Origin: Methanocorpusculum sp.
Lineage (GTDB): Archaea > Halobacteriota > Methanomicrobia > Methanomicrobiales > Methanocorpusculaceae
Direction of reading: 5' to 3'
Length of the DNA: 7,001 nt
Assembly: GCA_029987315.1 (NCBI GenBank)
Contig: DALTVZ010000057.1
Coordinates: 1 to 7,001 of the forward strand
Of the stretch, positions 1 through 5,956 are shown piece after piece. The position numbers and the translations under genes were made by a program. The notes under the pieces are model-generated. The model saw only the letters and a list, made by a program, of their open reading frames with translations. It was not told the origin of the DNA and did no database searches. Positions within the stretch are counted from its first letter, which is position 1, and each line of letters starts with the position of its first letter.

Positions 1-132
1 CCTGGGCACGTGCGATGGCAAGTTTCAGATCTGCACTTTTCACCTGGAGACCAAAGTCCTTGTAGGCGCGTCTTACATCCTTTAACATTACGTCAGGGTA
101 AAACATCTGTGCTCCAACTGTCTCTGCCGCGG
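1..132 (-). pseudogene. Displaced, inverted N-terminal fragment of methanogenesis marker protein 15
   Basis: Read on the minus strand from 132 down to 1 there is a stop-free frame of about 43 codons. It begins [14 protein letters not shown], and its last residues include VKSADLKLAIARAQ. This matches, from memory, the N-terminal region of methanogenesis marker protein 15, which normally reads an AAE..GA..FYP-type segment, then ..FGL.V.S.DLKL.IARA, and about ten residues later the ..[15 protein letters not shown] segment. That last segment is found at 126-170 on the plus strand. The two halves of one gene are therefore adjacent but in opposite orientation. The usual first 20-25 residues, which should precede AAET, and the short linker after IARAQ are not visible. 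The plus strand of the same region is not coding: in the frame of the downstream gene it has stops at 63-65 and 99-101. Real inversion and assembly or amplification chimera are both possible. Confidence 0.75.
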
Positions 133-134
133 AT

Positions 135-1154
135 GTGATCTTCATCGCAAGTTGTTTCCGCTGTGCAGAGGCGGCTATAGTTCGAAATGAACTCCGCAGA
201 TATATCGTGGAAAATTCAAAGATCCCGGTCGTTTCCTACTCATTCAATGAACGGACCGGGGCATCCACCCTTTTGACCAGACTGGAAGCACTTTCTACGA
301 TCGCAAAACGCCGTGGTTTGATGGCCCGTGAGGTCCAGGTCGGTACAACGATGGGGGTGGACTCAGGCTCTTCGACCACCAAATGCATCATCATGCAGGA
401 CAACGAGATCATCGGGAAAGGATGGAGACCAACCACTGATGTTCTGAAAAGTGCAGATGAGGTCATAGCCTTGGCACTTGAGGACTCAGGACTCAAAATT
501 TCCGACATTCAGGCAAGTGCAACCACCGGATACGGAAGATTCCTTGTCGGAAAACATCTCAAAGCTGATCTTGTTCAGGAAGAACTCACGGTCAACTCTA
601 AGGGAGCGGTTTATCTTGCAGATGCTCAGAAAGGATTTGCAACCGTTATCGATATCGGCGGCATGGATAACAAAGCCATCAGTGTAAAAGACGGGATACC
701 CGGTTCATTCACGATGGGAGGTATCTGTGCCGGGGCTTCAGGAAGATTCCTGGAGATGACGGCGAAGCGGCTTGGTGTGGATATCACAGAACTTGGCCCA
801 TTGTCAATGGAAAGTGATGGTGGAGAGAATGTTCCGATGAACAGTTATTGTATCGTCTTTGGAACACAATCCTTGGTCAATGCTCTCGCAGCAGGATACA
901 AACCCGCAGACGTTGCAGCTGCAGCATGCCACAGTGTTGCCCAGCAGGTATATGAACAGCAGCTCCAGGAGGTTGACATCAAAGAGCCGGTCATCATGGT
1001 AGGAGGTTCCGCACTTATTCAGGGACTCGTCCGTGCCATGGGACGAATGCTTAGAACAGAGGTCGTCGTGCCCCGCTATCCCCAGTATATCGGGGCGGTT
1101 GGAGGAGCATTGATCTCCTCAGGCTTTGTTGATAAGAAGGTGAAGGAGTCTTAA
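135..1154 (+). CDS. Methanogenesis marker protein 15, ASKHA-type (BadF/HgdC-like) ATPase, 5'-truncated
   Basis: This is an ATPase of the BadF/BadG/HgdC activator family in its methanogen-specific form, thought to support methyl-coenzyme M reductase maturation. Numbering from the GTG at 135, the N-terminal part has a Cys pair (SCFRC, C7 and C10). The nucleotide fold starts with the phosphate-1 loop [10 protein letters not shown] (74-83). The second phosphate motif is DIGG (173-176). [11 protein letters not shown] (195-205) and NSYCIVFG (236-243) carry C198 and C239, at the places where HgdC-type activators hold the two cysteines per subunit that bind a bridging [4Fe-4S] cluster. [10 protein letters not shown] (289-298) is the adenosine motif. 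At 339 residues it is about 65-70 short at the N-terminus. Homology extends upstream of the GTG only to about 126-132, after which the missing region runs on the opposite strand and the sense frame is closed by TAA at 99-101. The GTG has no evident Shine-Dalgarno and is probably not the native start. The next gene starts directly at its stop codon. Confidence 0.85.
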   Translation: MIFIASCFRCAEAAIVRNELRRYIVENSKIPVVSYSFNERTGASTLLTRLEALSTIAKRRGLMAREVQVGTTMGVDSGSSTTKCIIMQDNEIIGKGWRPTTDVLKSADEVIALALEDSGLKISDIQASATTGYGRFLVGKHLKADLVQEELTVNSKGAVYLADAQKGFATVIDIGGMDNKAISVKDGIPGSFTMGGICAGASGRFLEMTAKRLGVDITELGPLSMESDGGENVPMNSYCIVFGTQSLVNALAAGYKPADVAAAACHSVAQQVYEQQLQEVDIKEPVIMVGGSALIQGLVRAMGRMLRTEVVVPRYPQYIGAVGGALISSGFVDKKVKES

Positions 1155-1736
1155 ATGTCAGGTTTGGACTACTTCGAGGTGGAATGCACCCAAGATGGCT
1201 CTGACAACTACATAAAAATCACCACGACCGTACTTCAGGACCACAACCTGCTCGGCATAGTGGAAGGACTTCATTTATACATCGATCCGCAATTTCCCAT
1301 TTTTATAGCGGTTGGGCTCATTCGCCCACCGCGTGCGGCGATAAAGATCTCGGATGTAGGGAATGTATTGATCCAGGACGATCAGGCCACAATCGCGATC
1401 GGAGACGAAAGATATCTTGCTGCAATGCTGAAAATGTTGTGGCAGAAACTCGGGCACGACAATGTCGATCAGCCTGACCGATTCACGGTCATCATCAAAA
1501 ACGTACCGATCCCAAAGGATATTAGAGACTGGGTCGTCATCGACCCGGCCGAATCACTCTTCAAAGATCTGATCTACGCGATGCAGGTGATCGCCCCTGA
1601 GGGATTCAAAGTCAGGAGAGAAAATTACGGGAAAAATCGGTTCTCTTTCGCGGCAAGTGAAAACACCCTTCCTGCAGACTTTGTTGATAAGATCATCGCG
1701 GACCGATTTCTGAAGATGGAGGAGGCTCTTCGATGA
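1155..1736 (+). CDS. Methanogenesis marker protein 17 (DUF2112-type)
   Basis: This 193-residue protein is recognised as methanogenesis marker protein 17, restricted to methanogens and relatives. Mmp17 is known as a component of the complex (component A3a) that, with ATP and the A2 protein, reduces the nickel of coenzyme F430 in methyl-coenzyme M reductase to the active Ni(I) state. The sequence starts MSGLDYFEVECTQDGSDNYI and contains the hydrophobic IFIAVGLIRPPRAAIKISDVGN stretch in two adjoining pieces (IFIAVGLIRPP, then RAAIKISDVGN) near residues 49-70. It has one early cysteine (C11) and no obvious nucleotide-binding motif or transmembrane segment. The ATG follows immediately after the stop of the marker 15 gene, and GAAGGAG at 1142-1148 is a well-placed ribosome-binding site. 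Its end overlaps the marker 7 start (ATGA), indicating translational coupling. The family assignment comes from remembered sequence and conserved gene order. Confidence 0.82.
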   Translation: MSGLDYFEVECTQDGSDNYIKITTTVLQDHNLLGIVEGLHLYIDPQFPIFIAVGLIRPPRAAIKISDVGNVLIQDDQATIAIGDERYLAAMLKMLWQKLGHDNVDQPDRFTVIIKNVPIPKDIRDWVVIDPAESLFKDLIYAMQVIAPEGFKVRRENYGKNRFSFAASENTLPADFVDKIIADRFLKMEEALR

Positions 1737-2671
1737 TCCTTGTGCCGATCACCTACAAAGGAGGGGTGTACCGCCTTGATGAGATCATTGATTACATCGA
1801 GGATCTCGGCGGACATATCGTCCAGAGACATAACATTGCAAGCGAGGTCATTCTGCAGGTTCTTATGCCAAAGGAGGACATCAAACGTCTCATCGAGTTC
1901 TCCCGGCCGCTCGCAGGAGAGATCCAAGAGTCCCCGCTGGTAGGAACCGAGATCGCGGTGGTGATACCGAGTCTGGAGATCCATCACCTCCCCCATTCAG
2001 CATGCGACGTTGCCGAGTATCTGCGAAGCAAAGGATCGAAAACAAACATGCTTGGTATGGCACGCGGATTTGGCAAACGGATCGCTCAGATGAATGACGA
2101 GGAGCGTGATCTGATAAATGAACATGATCTGGCGATCTTCGTCCTTGGCAACTTTGCCACCTGTATTGAAATGAAGTTCCCCAAGTTTCGATACGGTGTC
2201 ACCGTCCCGATCATTTTGACCGGTGGACCCGAAAGAGAGGTCCTGGAGAAGCAGACCTATCCGCCTGTTGCAGGGTACGTAGGAGGACTTGGAAGATTTA
2301 TGCACAGGACCCAGACCGAAGCTGACATACACCGGCTGGATCTGGTGGTCGAAGAGGTAGAAAAAGTTCTGGAAGTACGCCGTCAGGAGATCGCAAACGA
2401 TCCACTCTCGGTCTCACCTGCCAGACTTCAGGCCCTCATCAAACAGGAACTTCCGGAGATCGAGGAGGTCTATTCTCCGTGCCCGATAGCGGTCCAGCTG
2501 AATGGTCTTCGAATCAAGTTTGCTTACCCAGAATACGCACAAAAAATACGTGATCTCGTGATCGAAGATGAGGTGAAGGTCGGCGATGTAGCAGATGTTT
2601 TGCCTTCACGCATGAGAAATTATATTCTGATCCGTATCCGACCGCTTTCTGAAACTAACATAGTTGTGTAG
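1733..2671 (+). CDS. Methanogenesis marker protein 7 (DUF2113-type)
   Basis: This 312-residue protein is recognised as methanogenesis marker protein 7, another component of the MCR activation complex. Features seen are the N-terminal YKGGVYRLDEIIDYIEDLGG (8-27), PLVGTEIAVVIPSLEIHHLPH (68-88; hydrophobic strand plus His-rich turn), CDVAEYLRSKGSKTNMLGMARG (91-112, in adjoining pieces CDVAEYLRSKG and SKTNMLGMARG), the HDLAIFVLGNFATC strand (131-144) and VPIILTGGPE (158-167). Cysteines are at 91, 144 and 250. Members of this complex are reported to hold iron-sulfur clusters, but which residues would bind here cannot be read from one sequence. The ATG overlaps the marker 17 stop by four bases (ATGA), and the purine run GGAGGAGG at 1718-1725 is a strong ribosome-binding site. 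Length matches the family (about 300). It is followed after three bases by the AhpD-like gene. Confidence 0.87.
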   Translation: MILVPITYKGGVYRLDEIIDYIEDLGGHIVQRHNIASEVILQVLMPKEDIKRLIEFSRPLAGEIQESPLVGTEIAVVIPSLEIHHLPHSACDVAEYLRSKGSKTNMLGMARGFGKRIAQMNDEERDLINEHDLAIFVLGNFATCIEMKFPKFRYGVTVPIILTGGPEREVLEKQTYPPVAGYVGGLGRFMHRTQTEADIHRLDLVVEEVEKVLEVRRQEIANDPLSVSPARLQALIKQELPEIEEVYSPCPIAVQLNGLRIKFAYPEYAQKIRDLVIEDEVKVGDVADVLPSRMRNYILIRIRPLSETNIVV

Positions 2672-2674
2672 ATC

Positions 2675-3109
2675 ATGGTAGAAATCGATAGAAAATTTGA
2701 TGAGGCGATCGCCGAAGTTCAGAATAAAGGTGCAAAAAAGACAGCTGCTGACTGGCTCGCACAGATCGAGGAGGAATTTGGGACATCTCCTCTGATCTAT
2801 CAGAAGCTCGAGGACAATCCCGAGGCGCTGATCGCACATCTGCTCTATAAAAATGCAGTTACACAGGCAGGAGCTCTTCCTCCAAAGACGGTAGAACTCA
2901 TCAGTTTGGCAGTGGGTGCAGCGTTACGGTGTGACCACTGTACGACGTATCATATGCAGGTCGCAAAAAAGATGGGGATATCCAATGAAGAAATATTGGA
3001 GGCAGTTTTGGTCGCAGGACTTCTTGCTAACTCATCTGTCCTTGCAAATGCCTACCGTTTGGTCATTCCTGAAAAGGAGCCATGTGCAGGGACCTGCGCC
3101 CTGAAATAA
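2675..3109 (+). CDS. AhpD-like / carboxymuconolactone decarboxylase family thiol protein
   Basis: This 144-residue protein belongs to the AhpD/CMD superfamily of all-helical thiol oxidoreductases. The signature is complete: E74 in ELISLAVGAALRC, then C86-D-H-C89 and H93 in CDHCTTYH, followed by the usual helix VAKKMGISNEEILEAVLVAG (97-116). In AhpD proteins the Glu, CxxC and His form a disulfide-peroxidase/reductase active site, so a redox role is more likely than a decarboxylase role. The first 50 residues are charged and helical, and may add an extra helix. The C-terminus ends in a second cysteine pair, CAGTC (137-141). The ATG lies three bases after the marker 7 stop. No clear ribosome-binding site is visible in front of it, so translation may depend on coupling. 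Co-transcription with MCR-activation genes suggests redox service to that system, which is inference. The substrate is unknown. Confidence 0.85.
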   Translation: MVEIDRKFDEAIAEVQNKGAKKTAADWLAQIEEEFGTSPLIYQKLEDNPEALIAHLLYKNAVTQAGALPPKTVELISLAVGAALRCDHCTTYHMQVAKKMGISNEEILEAVLVAGLLANSSVLANAYRLVIPEKEPCAGTCALK

Positions 3110-3127
3110 AAAATCAGATCCTGATCG

Positions 3128-3161
3128 AAAAACAGGAACAGAAGTTCCAGTTTATTTTTTT
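3128..3161. terminator. Bidirectional hairpin plus T-tract terminator between convergent operons
   Basis: GGAAC (3135-3139), loop AGAA, GTTCC (3144-3148) forms a perfect 5-bp stem. It extends outward past one A/A mismatch by C/G and A/T pairs (3130-3133 with 3150-3153). On the plus strand it is followed by seven T (3155-3161). On the minus strand it is followed by five T (complement of A at 3128-3132). It lies 19 bp past the AhpD-like stop and 8 bp past the stop of the minus-strand ATPase gene, so it can end both transcripts. Archaeal termination depends mainly on the U-tract, so the hairpin may be secondary. Confidence 0.6.
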
Positions 3162-3168
3162 ATCGACT

Positions 3169-3975
3169 CTATTTTTCCTCGGTCTGTGCTCCGCCCTCTA
3201 CGGGAACACAGAGTTTGTGATGACGCGACTTTGACTGAAAATCTTCGATATGGACATCCACGCCATACACATCCTTGATCAGTTTTTCGTCCAGAACATC
3301 ATCAGGTGCTCCTTCTGCTATCACTTTTCCATTTTGGATCATCAGCACACGATTTGCGTACAAAAAAGCATGATCCGGATTGTGGGTGGAGAGGATGATG
3401 ATGTACCCTTCTTTGGCAAGATCCGATATACGGCACATCACCCGAAATTGATTCCCGTAATCGAGATTTGCTGTTGGTTCATCCATGATAAGGATCTTCG
3501 CTTTTTGGACAAGTGCCCGGGCAATAAGAGCAAGCTGGCGTTCTCCGCCGCTGATCTCACCATACCCAGCGTCACGCAGATGACCAATACCCAGACTTTG
3601 CATCGCGGCAAATGCCTCATCGATATGGACCTGATTTGGCGCAGATAAAAGTCGAAGCTGATTGGTAAGACCCATCAGAACCACATCCAGAACAGGGTAA
3701 TTGAAGACCGGATGGGTGGACTGAGGGATATAAGCGATTTTTTTCGCGATCTGCTTATGTGTCAGGGTCCTGATATCGATATCGTTAAGGTAAATTTCGC
3801 CGGTATATTTTTCCAAAAACCCTAACATACAGCGAAACATGGTGCTTTTTCCCACACCGTTTGGACCTAGAACAGCGAGAAGATCCCCGTCGTTCGCGGA
3901 AAAGGAGATGTTATCCAATACCAACGGTAGTTTTTTTCCATAGGAAAAACTCAGATTTTTTACCGTGACACTCAT
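3169..3975 (-). CDS. ABC transporter ATPase, FepC/BtuD type (iron-siderophore, heme or cobalamin import)
   Basis: This 268-residue ATP-binding subunit is of the type paired with FecCD permeases; it sits on the cytoplasmic face and drives import. All motifs are intact: Walker A GPNGVGKST (37-45), Q-loop Q85 in YIPQ, signature SGGERQ (142-147), Walker B ILIMDEP (161-167), D-loop NLD (170-172) and H-loop H198 in STHNPDHA. The region MSVTVKNLSFSYG..LVLDNISFS is the standard start of a FepC/BtuD-like subunit. The last 25 or so residues after VHIEDF are a variable polar tail ending in TEEK. The start codon overlaps the permease stop by four bases (ATGA), so the two genes are translationally coupled in the order permease then ATPase. 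The substrate cannot be decided from the ATPase: iron-siderophore, heme, cobalamin and related metal chelates all use this class. Confidence 0.92.
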   Translation of the reverse strand: MSVTVKNLSFSYGKKLPLVLDNISFSANDGDLLAVLGPNGVGKSTMFRCMLGFLEKYTGEIYLNDIDIRTLTHKQIAKKIAYIPQSTHPVFNYPVLDVVLMGLTNQLRLLSAPNQVHIDEAFAAMQSLGIGHLRDAGYGEISGGERQLALIARALVQKAKILIMDEPTANLDYGNQFRVMCRISDLAKEGYIIILSTHNPDHAFLYANRVLMIQNGKVIAEGAPDDVLDEKLIKDVYGVDVHIEDFQSKSRHHKLCVPVEGGAQTEEK

Positions 3976-5018
3976 GATCGTTTGCCCCCCATGATAAGTA
4001 AATAAGCAAAGATCGGCGCCCCGACAAATGCGGTCAAGATCCCGATCGGGACCTCGGTCGTGGAGATATTTCTGGCAAAGTCATCCACAAGGAGGAGGAA
4101 ACCACCACCCAAAATAATAGCTGCGGGAATGATCTTTCGATAATCATAGCCAAAAAGCATCCGGCAAAAATGCGGGATAACAAGACCGACCCATCCGATC
4201 ACACCGGAGATCGAAACCGCCACTGCCGTGATCAAGGTGGCACAGATGATGATCATCAGGCGAAGCCGGTGGGTATTGATCCCAAGACTTTTCGCTTCAT
4301 CCTCGCCAAGAGTGAGAACATTCATTCGCCAGCGGACAAGAAATATCGGCAGGATCCCAAGGAAGATGATGATGCCGGCAAATAGCACATCATTCAGCGT
4401 GACGCCGCCAAGCCCGCCCATCAGCCAGTAGGTGATCTCCGGAAGCTGATCGGTGGTATCAGCCACCAGTTTGATATAAGATATTGATGCGGAAAATAAA
4501 CTCCCAACTAAAATTCCGGCAAGGACCATACTAAGAGTGGCACTGCCTTTCGTCAATCGGCTGACCATGTAGGCAACCATTACCGCGATAAGACCGCCGA
4601 CAAAGGCAAGGATCGTGATCATACCGCTGCCAAGCGAGAGATAGATCGCGAGAGCCGCACCAAAACCCGCACCCGCCGAAGCTCCGAGAATATCTGGAGA
4701 GACTAACGGATTTTGAAATATCCCCTGATATGCGGCACCGGCGGTCGAAAGCGCCGCACCTACAAGAAGCGCCGCAATGATCCTTGGAAGTCGGATGTTG
4801 ATGACAACACTGTACATCGCATAATCCCATGTCTCAGGAATCGGAAAAATATGCGATAAAAAGATCAGGATAACATCATACAGCGAGATGGAAAATCTTC
4901 CAACACCAAATGAGACCAAAATACAGACCAGTGCGGCAAGTATAAGAAGGACGAAACGAAGTTTATAATTCGGCAGATTCCTATCCTGGATCTGTGGAGT
5001 TTTGGTCGTATCGCGCAT
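3972..5018 (-). CDS. FecCD-family ABC transporter permease
   Basis: This 348-residue integral membrane protein has the usual FecCD length, expected to have about ten transmembrane helices and to form a homodimer with two ATPase subunits. Family hallmarks seen are a hydrophobic first helix at about 21-40, LPRIIAALLVGAALSTAGAA (77-96) followed by YQGIFQNPLVSPDILGASAG (97-116), the coupling-helix region GEDEAKSLGI (238-247), GVIGWVGLVIPHFCRMLFG (272-290) and VDDFARN..TEVPIGILTAFVGAPIFAYLL near the end. The ATG at 5018-5016 has no Shine-Dalgarno, and AT-rich sequence lies at the distance expected for a TATA box of a leaderless transcript. The ATPase follows with a four-base overlap. No periplasmic or extracytoplasmic binding protein gene is adjacent in the window, so it must be encoded elsewhere or the system must share one. 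Confidence 0.92.
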   Translation of the reverse strand: MRDTTKTPQIQDRNLPNYKLRFVLLILAALVCILVSFGVGRFSISLYDVILIFLSHIFPIPETWDYAMYSVVINIRLPRIIAALLVGAALSTAGAAYQGIFQNPLVSPDILGASAGAGFGAALAIYLSLGSGMITILAFVGGLIAVMVAYMVSRLTKGSATLSMVLAGILVGSLFSASISYIKLVADTTDQLPEITYWLMGGLGGVTLNDVLFAGIIIFLGILPIFLVRWRMNVLTLGEDEAKSLGINTHRLRLMIIICATLITAVAVSISGVIGWVGLVIPHFCRMLFGYDYRKIIPAAIILGGGFLLLVDDFARNISTTEVPIGILTAFVGAPIFAYLLIMGGKRS

Positions 5019-5043
5019 GCGTCATATAAATTACTTTTACACG

Positions 5044-5053
5044 GTTATTAATT
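5044..5053 (-). promoter_or_regulatory. Possible TATA box of the ABC-transporter operon
   Basis: The minus-strand sequence AATTAATAA (5053-5045) is centred about 31 bases before the permease ATG. This puts the expected start site within a few bases of the ATG, consistent with leaderless transcription and the lack of a Shine-Dalgarno. The whole intergenic region is AT-rich, so this is a weak call. Confidence 0.35.
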
Positions 5054-5059
5054 GTATCC

Positions 5060-5108
5060 AGTTAACCCAAAAATGTTTAATAAATTTGATTAACTAAATG
5101 GCTAAACA
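5060..5108. promoter_or_regulatory. Possible operator region with interleaved inverted repeats
   Basis: AGTTAA (5060-5065) pairs with TTAACT (5090-5095), and TGTTTA (5074-5079) pairs with TAAACA (5103-5108). Both lie between the divergent permease and zinc-protein genes, where an iron- or metabolite-responsive regulator of the transporter could bind. Six-base arms in AT-rich DNA can arise by chance, and no known archaeal operator is recognised. Confidence 0.2.
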
Positions 5109-5120
5109 AAGAAAGAGAGC

Positions 5121-5129
5121 TATTAATAT
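5121..5129 (+). promoter_or_regulatory. Possible TATA box of the zinc-site protein gene
   Basis: TATTAATAT (5121-5129) is preceded by a purine-rich stretch (AAAGAGAG) that resembles an archaeal BRE. A start site about 25 bases downstream (near 5150) would leave a short leader that just includes the GAGG ribosome-binding site at 5157-5160. TTTAATAAATTT at 5077-5088 is an alternative that would give a longer leader. Confidence 0.35.
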
Positions 5130-5167
5130 CGGATGGGTCTATATTCCATATACGTTGAGGGATCTAT

Positions 5168-5890
5168 TTGGCACGAAAAAATGAATTTGACCCGTTAGGC
5201 GGATCGATCAGCTGTGAAAAACCAATAAAGGCAAAGAAAAATAACTCGATCCTTGGCTCAATAGGCCATACTGGTTCATCGAGCGTCTACGACGAGATGG
5301 ATCATTCTCCTGCATCTGATGGTTGGACAGATGCATTGACCGTAAGCGGGGAGTCTAATAAACCAAAAAAGAAGGGACTTTTTTCCAGGATCTTTGGGCA
5401 GAAAAAATCGCCAAAGGAATCCAGCTCCGCAAAATCTGGATGTGAGATGGATGACGAGTTCAAAGATGATCCTCGAACACCTGATACAAAAAAATACAGC
5501 CATGATGTGGGAAATATCCCGCTGGATGATATCTTTAAAGAACCTGATCAGCCTTCGATCGTGGCTAATGTCAAAGAACCACATCCTACCAGAAGACCTG
5601 CAGAAGAACCGCAGCCGAAAAAACAGGCGATGAGGTACCACCCAAACATCTGCTATCTGTGCGGAGCGGACTCGGCAACCCCGCATCAGCAGTTCAAAGT
5701 CGGGGAAGCTTCTGATAAGGAAAACGCCATTCCCCTATGTAAAACCTGCATGCGTGCCGTAACAACACTGATGAAATACCGCGATCCCTTGGATGAACGG
5801 GAGATCAAAAGCGAATGGCGATCTCTTGCACCAGGTCTGGATGAGAAACGTGCTGACGACATGATCAGCGAAGCACGCAGAAATATCTAA
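5168..5890 (+). CDS. Uncharacterised protein with disordered N-terminal half and C-terminal treble-clef/HNH-like zinc site
   Basis: I do not recognise this 240-residue protein. Residues 1-155 are polar, rich in Lys, Ser, Asp, Glu and Pro, and probably disordered. Within them, KPKKKGLFSRIFGQKK (65-80) is a basic patch with aromatic residues that could be a short membrane- or nucleic-acid-binding helix. The C-terminal part is folded in appearance: C162-YL-C165, H173, then C191-KT-C194 in NAIPLCKTCMRAV, followed by a charged helical segment. The spacing and the ..N.IPLC..C.RAV pattern recall HNH/treble-clef zinc domains, but the paired histidines and the final histidine of active HNH nucleases are missing. 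Zinc binding without nuclease activity is therefore more likely. The TTG start is chosen because GAGG lies at 5157-5160 with seven-base spacing and no in-frame ATG is nearby. No transmembrane segment is visible. It stands alone between a divergent transporter and an exporter gene. Confidence 0.75.
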   Translation: MARKNEFDPLGGSISCEKPIKAKKNNSILGSIGHTGSSSVYDEMDHSPASDGWTDALTVSGESNKPKKKGLFSRIFGQKKSPKESSSAKSGCEMDDEFKDDPRTPDTKKYSHDVGNIPLDDIFKEPDQPSIVANVKEPHPTRRPAEEPQPKKQAMRYHPNICYLCGADSATPHQQFKVGEASDKENAIPLCKTCMRAVTTLMKYRDPLDEREIKSEWRSLAPGLDEKRADDMISEARRNI

Positions 5891-5897
5891 TATCAAC

Positions 5898-5906
5898 TCT
5901 TTTTTG
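5898..5906 (+). terminator. T-tract terminator after the zinc-site protein gene
   Basis: Six T (5900-5905) lie ten bases after the TAA stop, flanked by short complementary ACTC/GAGT arms that make only a 4-bp stem. A T-run of this kind is enough for archaeal termination. The repeat TATCAAC flanks it at 5891-5897 and 5909-5915. Confidence 0.4.
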
Positions 5907-5930
5907 AGTATCAACACAAAATAGATATCC

Positions 5931-5938
5931 ATTAATAC
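5931..5938 (+). promoter_or_regulatory. Possible TATA box of the MFS transporter gene
   Basis: ATTAATAC lies about 22 bases before the ATG at 5957. With the usual archaeal spacing the start site would be at or next to the ATG, giving a leaderless mRNA. This agrees with the absence of a Shine-Dalgarno before either candidate ATG (5957 or 5963). Confidence 0.3.
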
Positions 5939-5956
5939 GATTGCAAAGCAATAAAG

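Noticed and set aside
102..134. In-frame upstream extension of the marker 15 frame to 102
   Set aside because: The codons 102-125 give a peptide unlike the family and are the reverse complement of the N-terminal coding segment; only about 126 onward fits the family.
1625..1996. A 123-codon open frame on the minus strand across the marker 17/marker 7 border
   Set aside because: It lies opposite two well-supported genes, has no ribosome-binding site and gives no recognisable domain; it is a shadow of the coding strand.
3250..3648. A 132-codon plus-strand open frame
   Set aside because: It is antisense to the ABC ATPase, which has a complete set of nucleotide-binding motifs.
5023..5025. Alternative ATG for the permease at 5025 on the minus strand
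   Set aside because: It is seven bases from the chosen ATG and out of frame with the permease.
5276..5686. A 136-codon minus-strand open frame with hydrophobic and Cys-rich stretches
   Set aside because: It is antisense to the zinc-site protein gene. Its composition is explained by the complement of Lys/Glu/Ser-rich codons, and there is no start signal.
5891..5915. Direct repeat TATCAAC flanking the T-tract
   Set aside because: Two 7-base copies 11 bases apart in AT-rich intergenic DNA are easily due to chance; no further copies were seen to suggest an array or attachment site.
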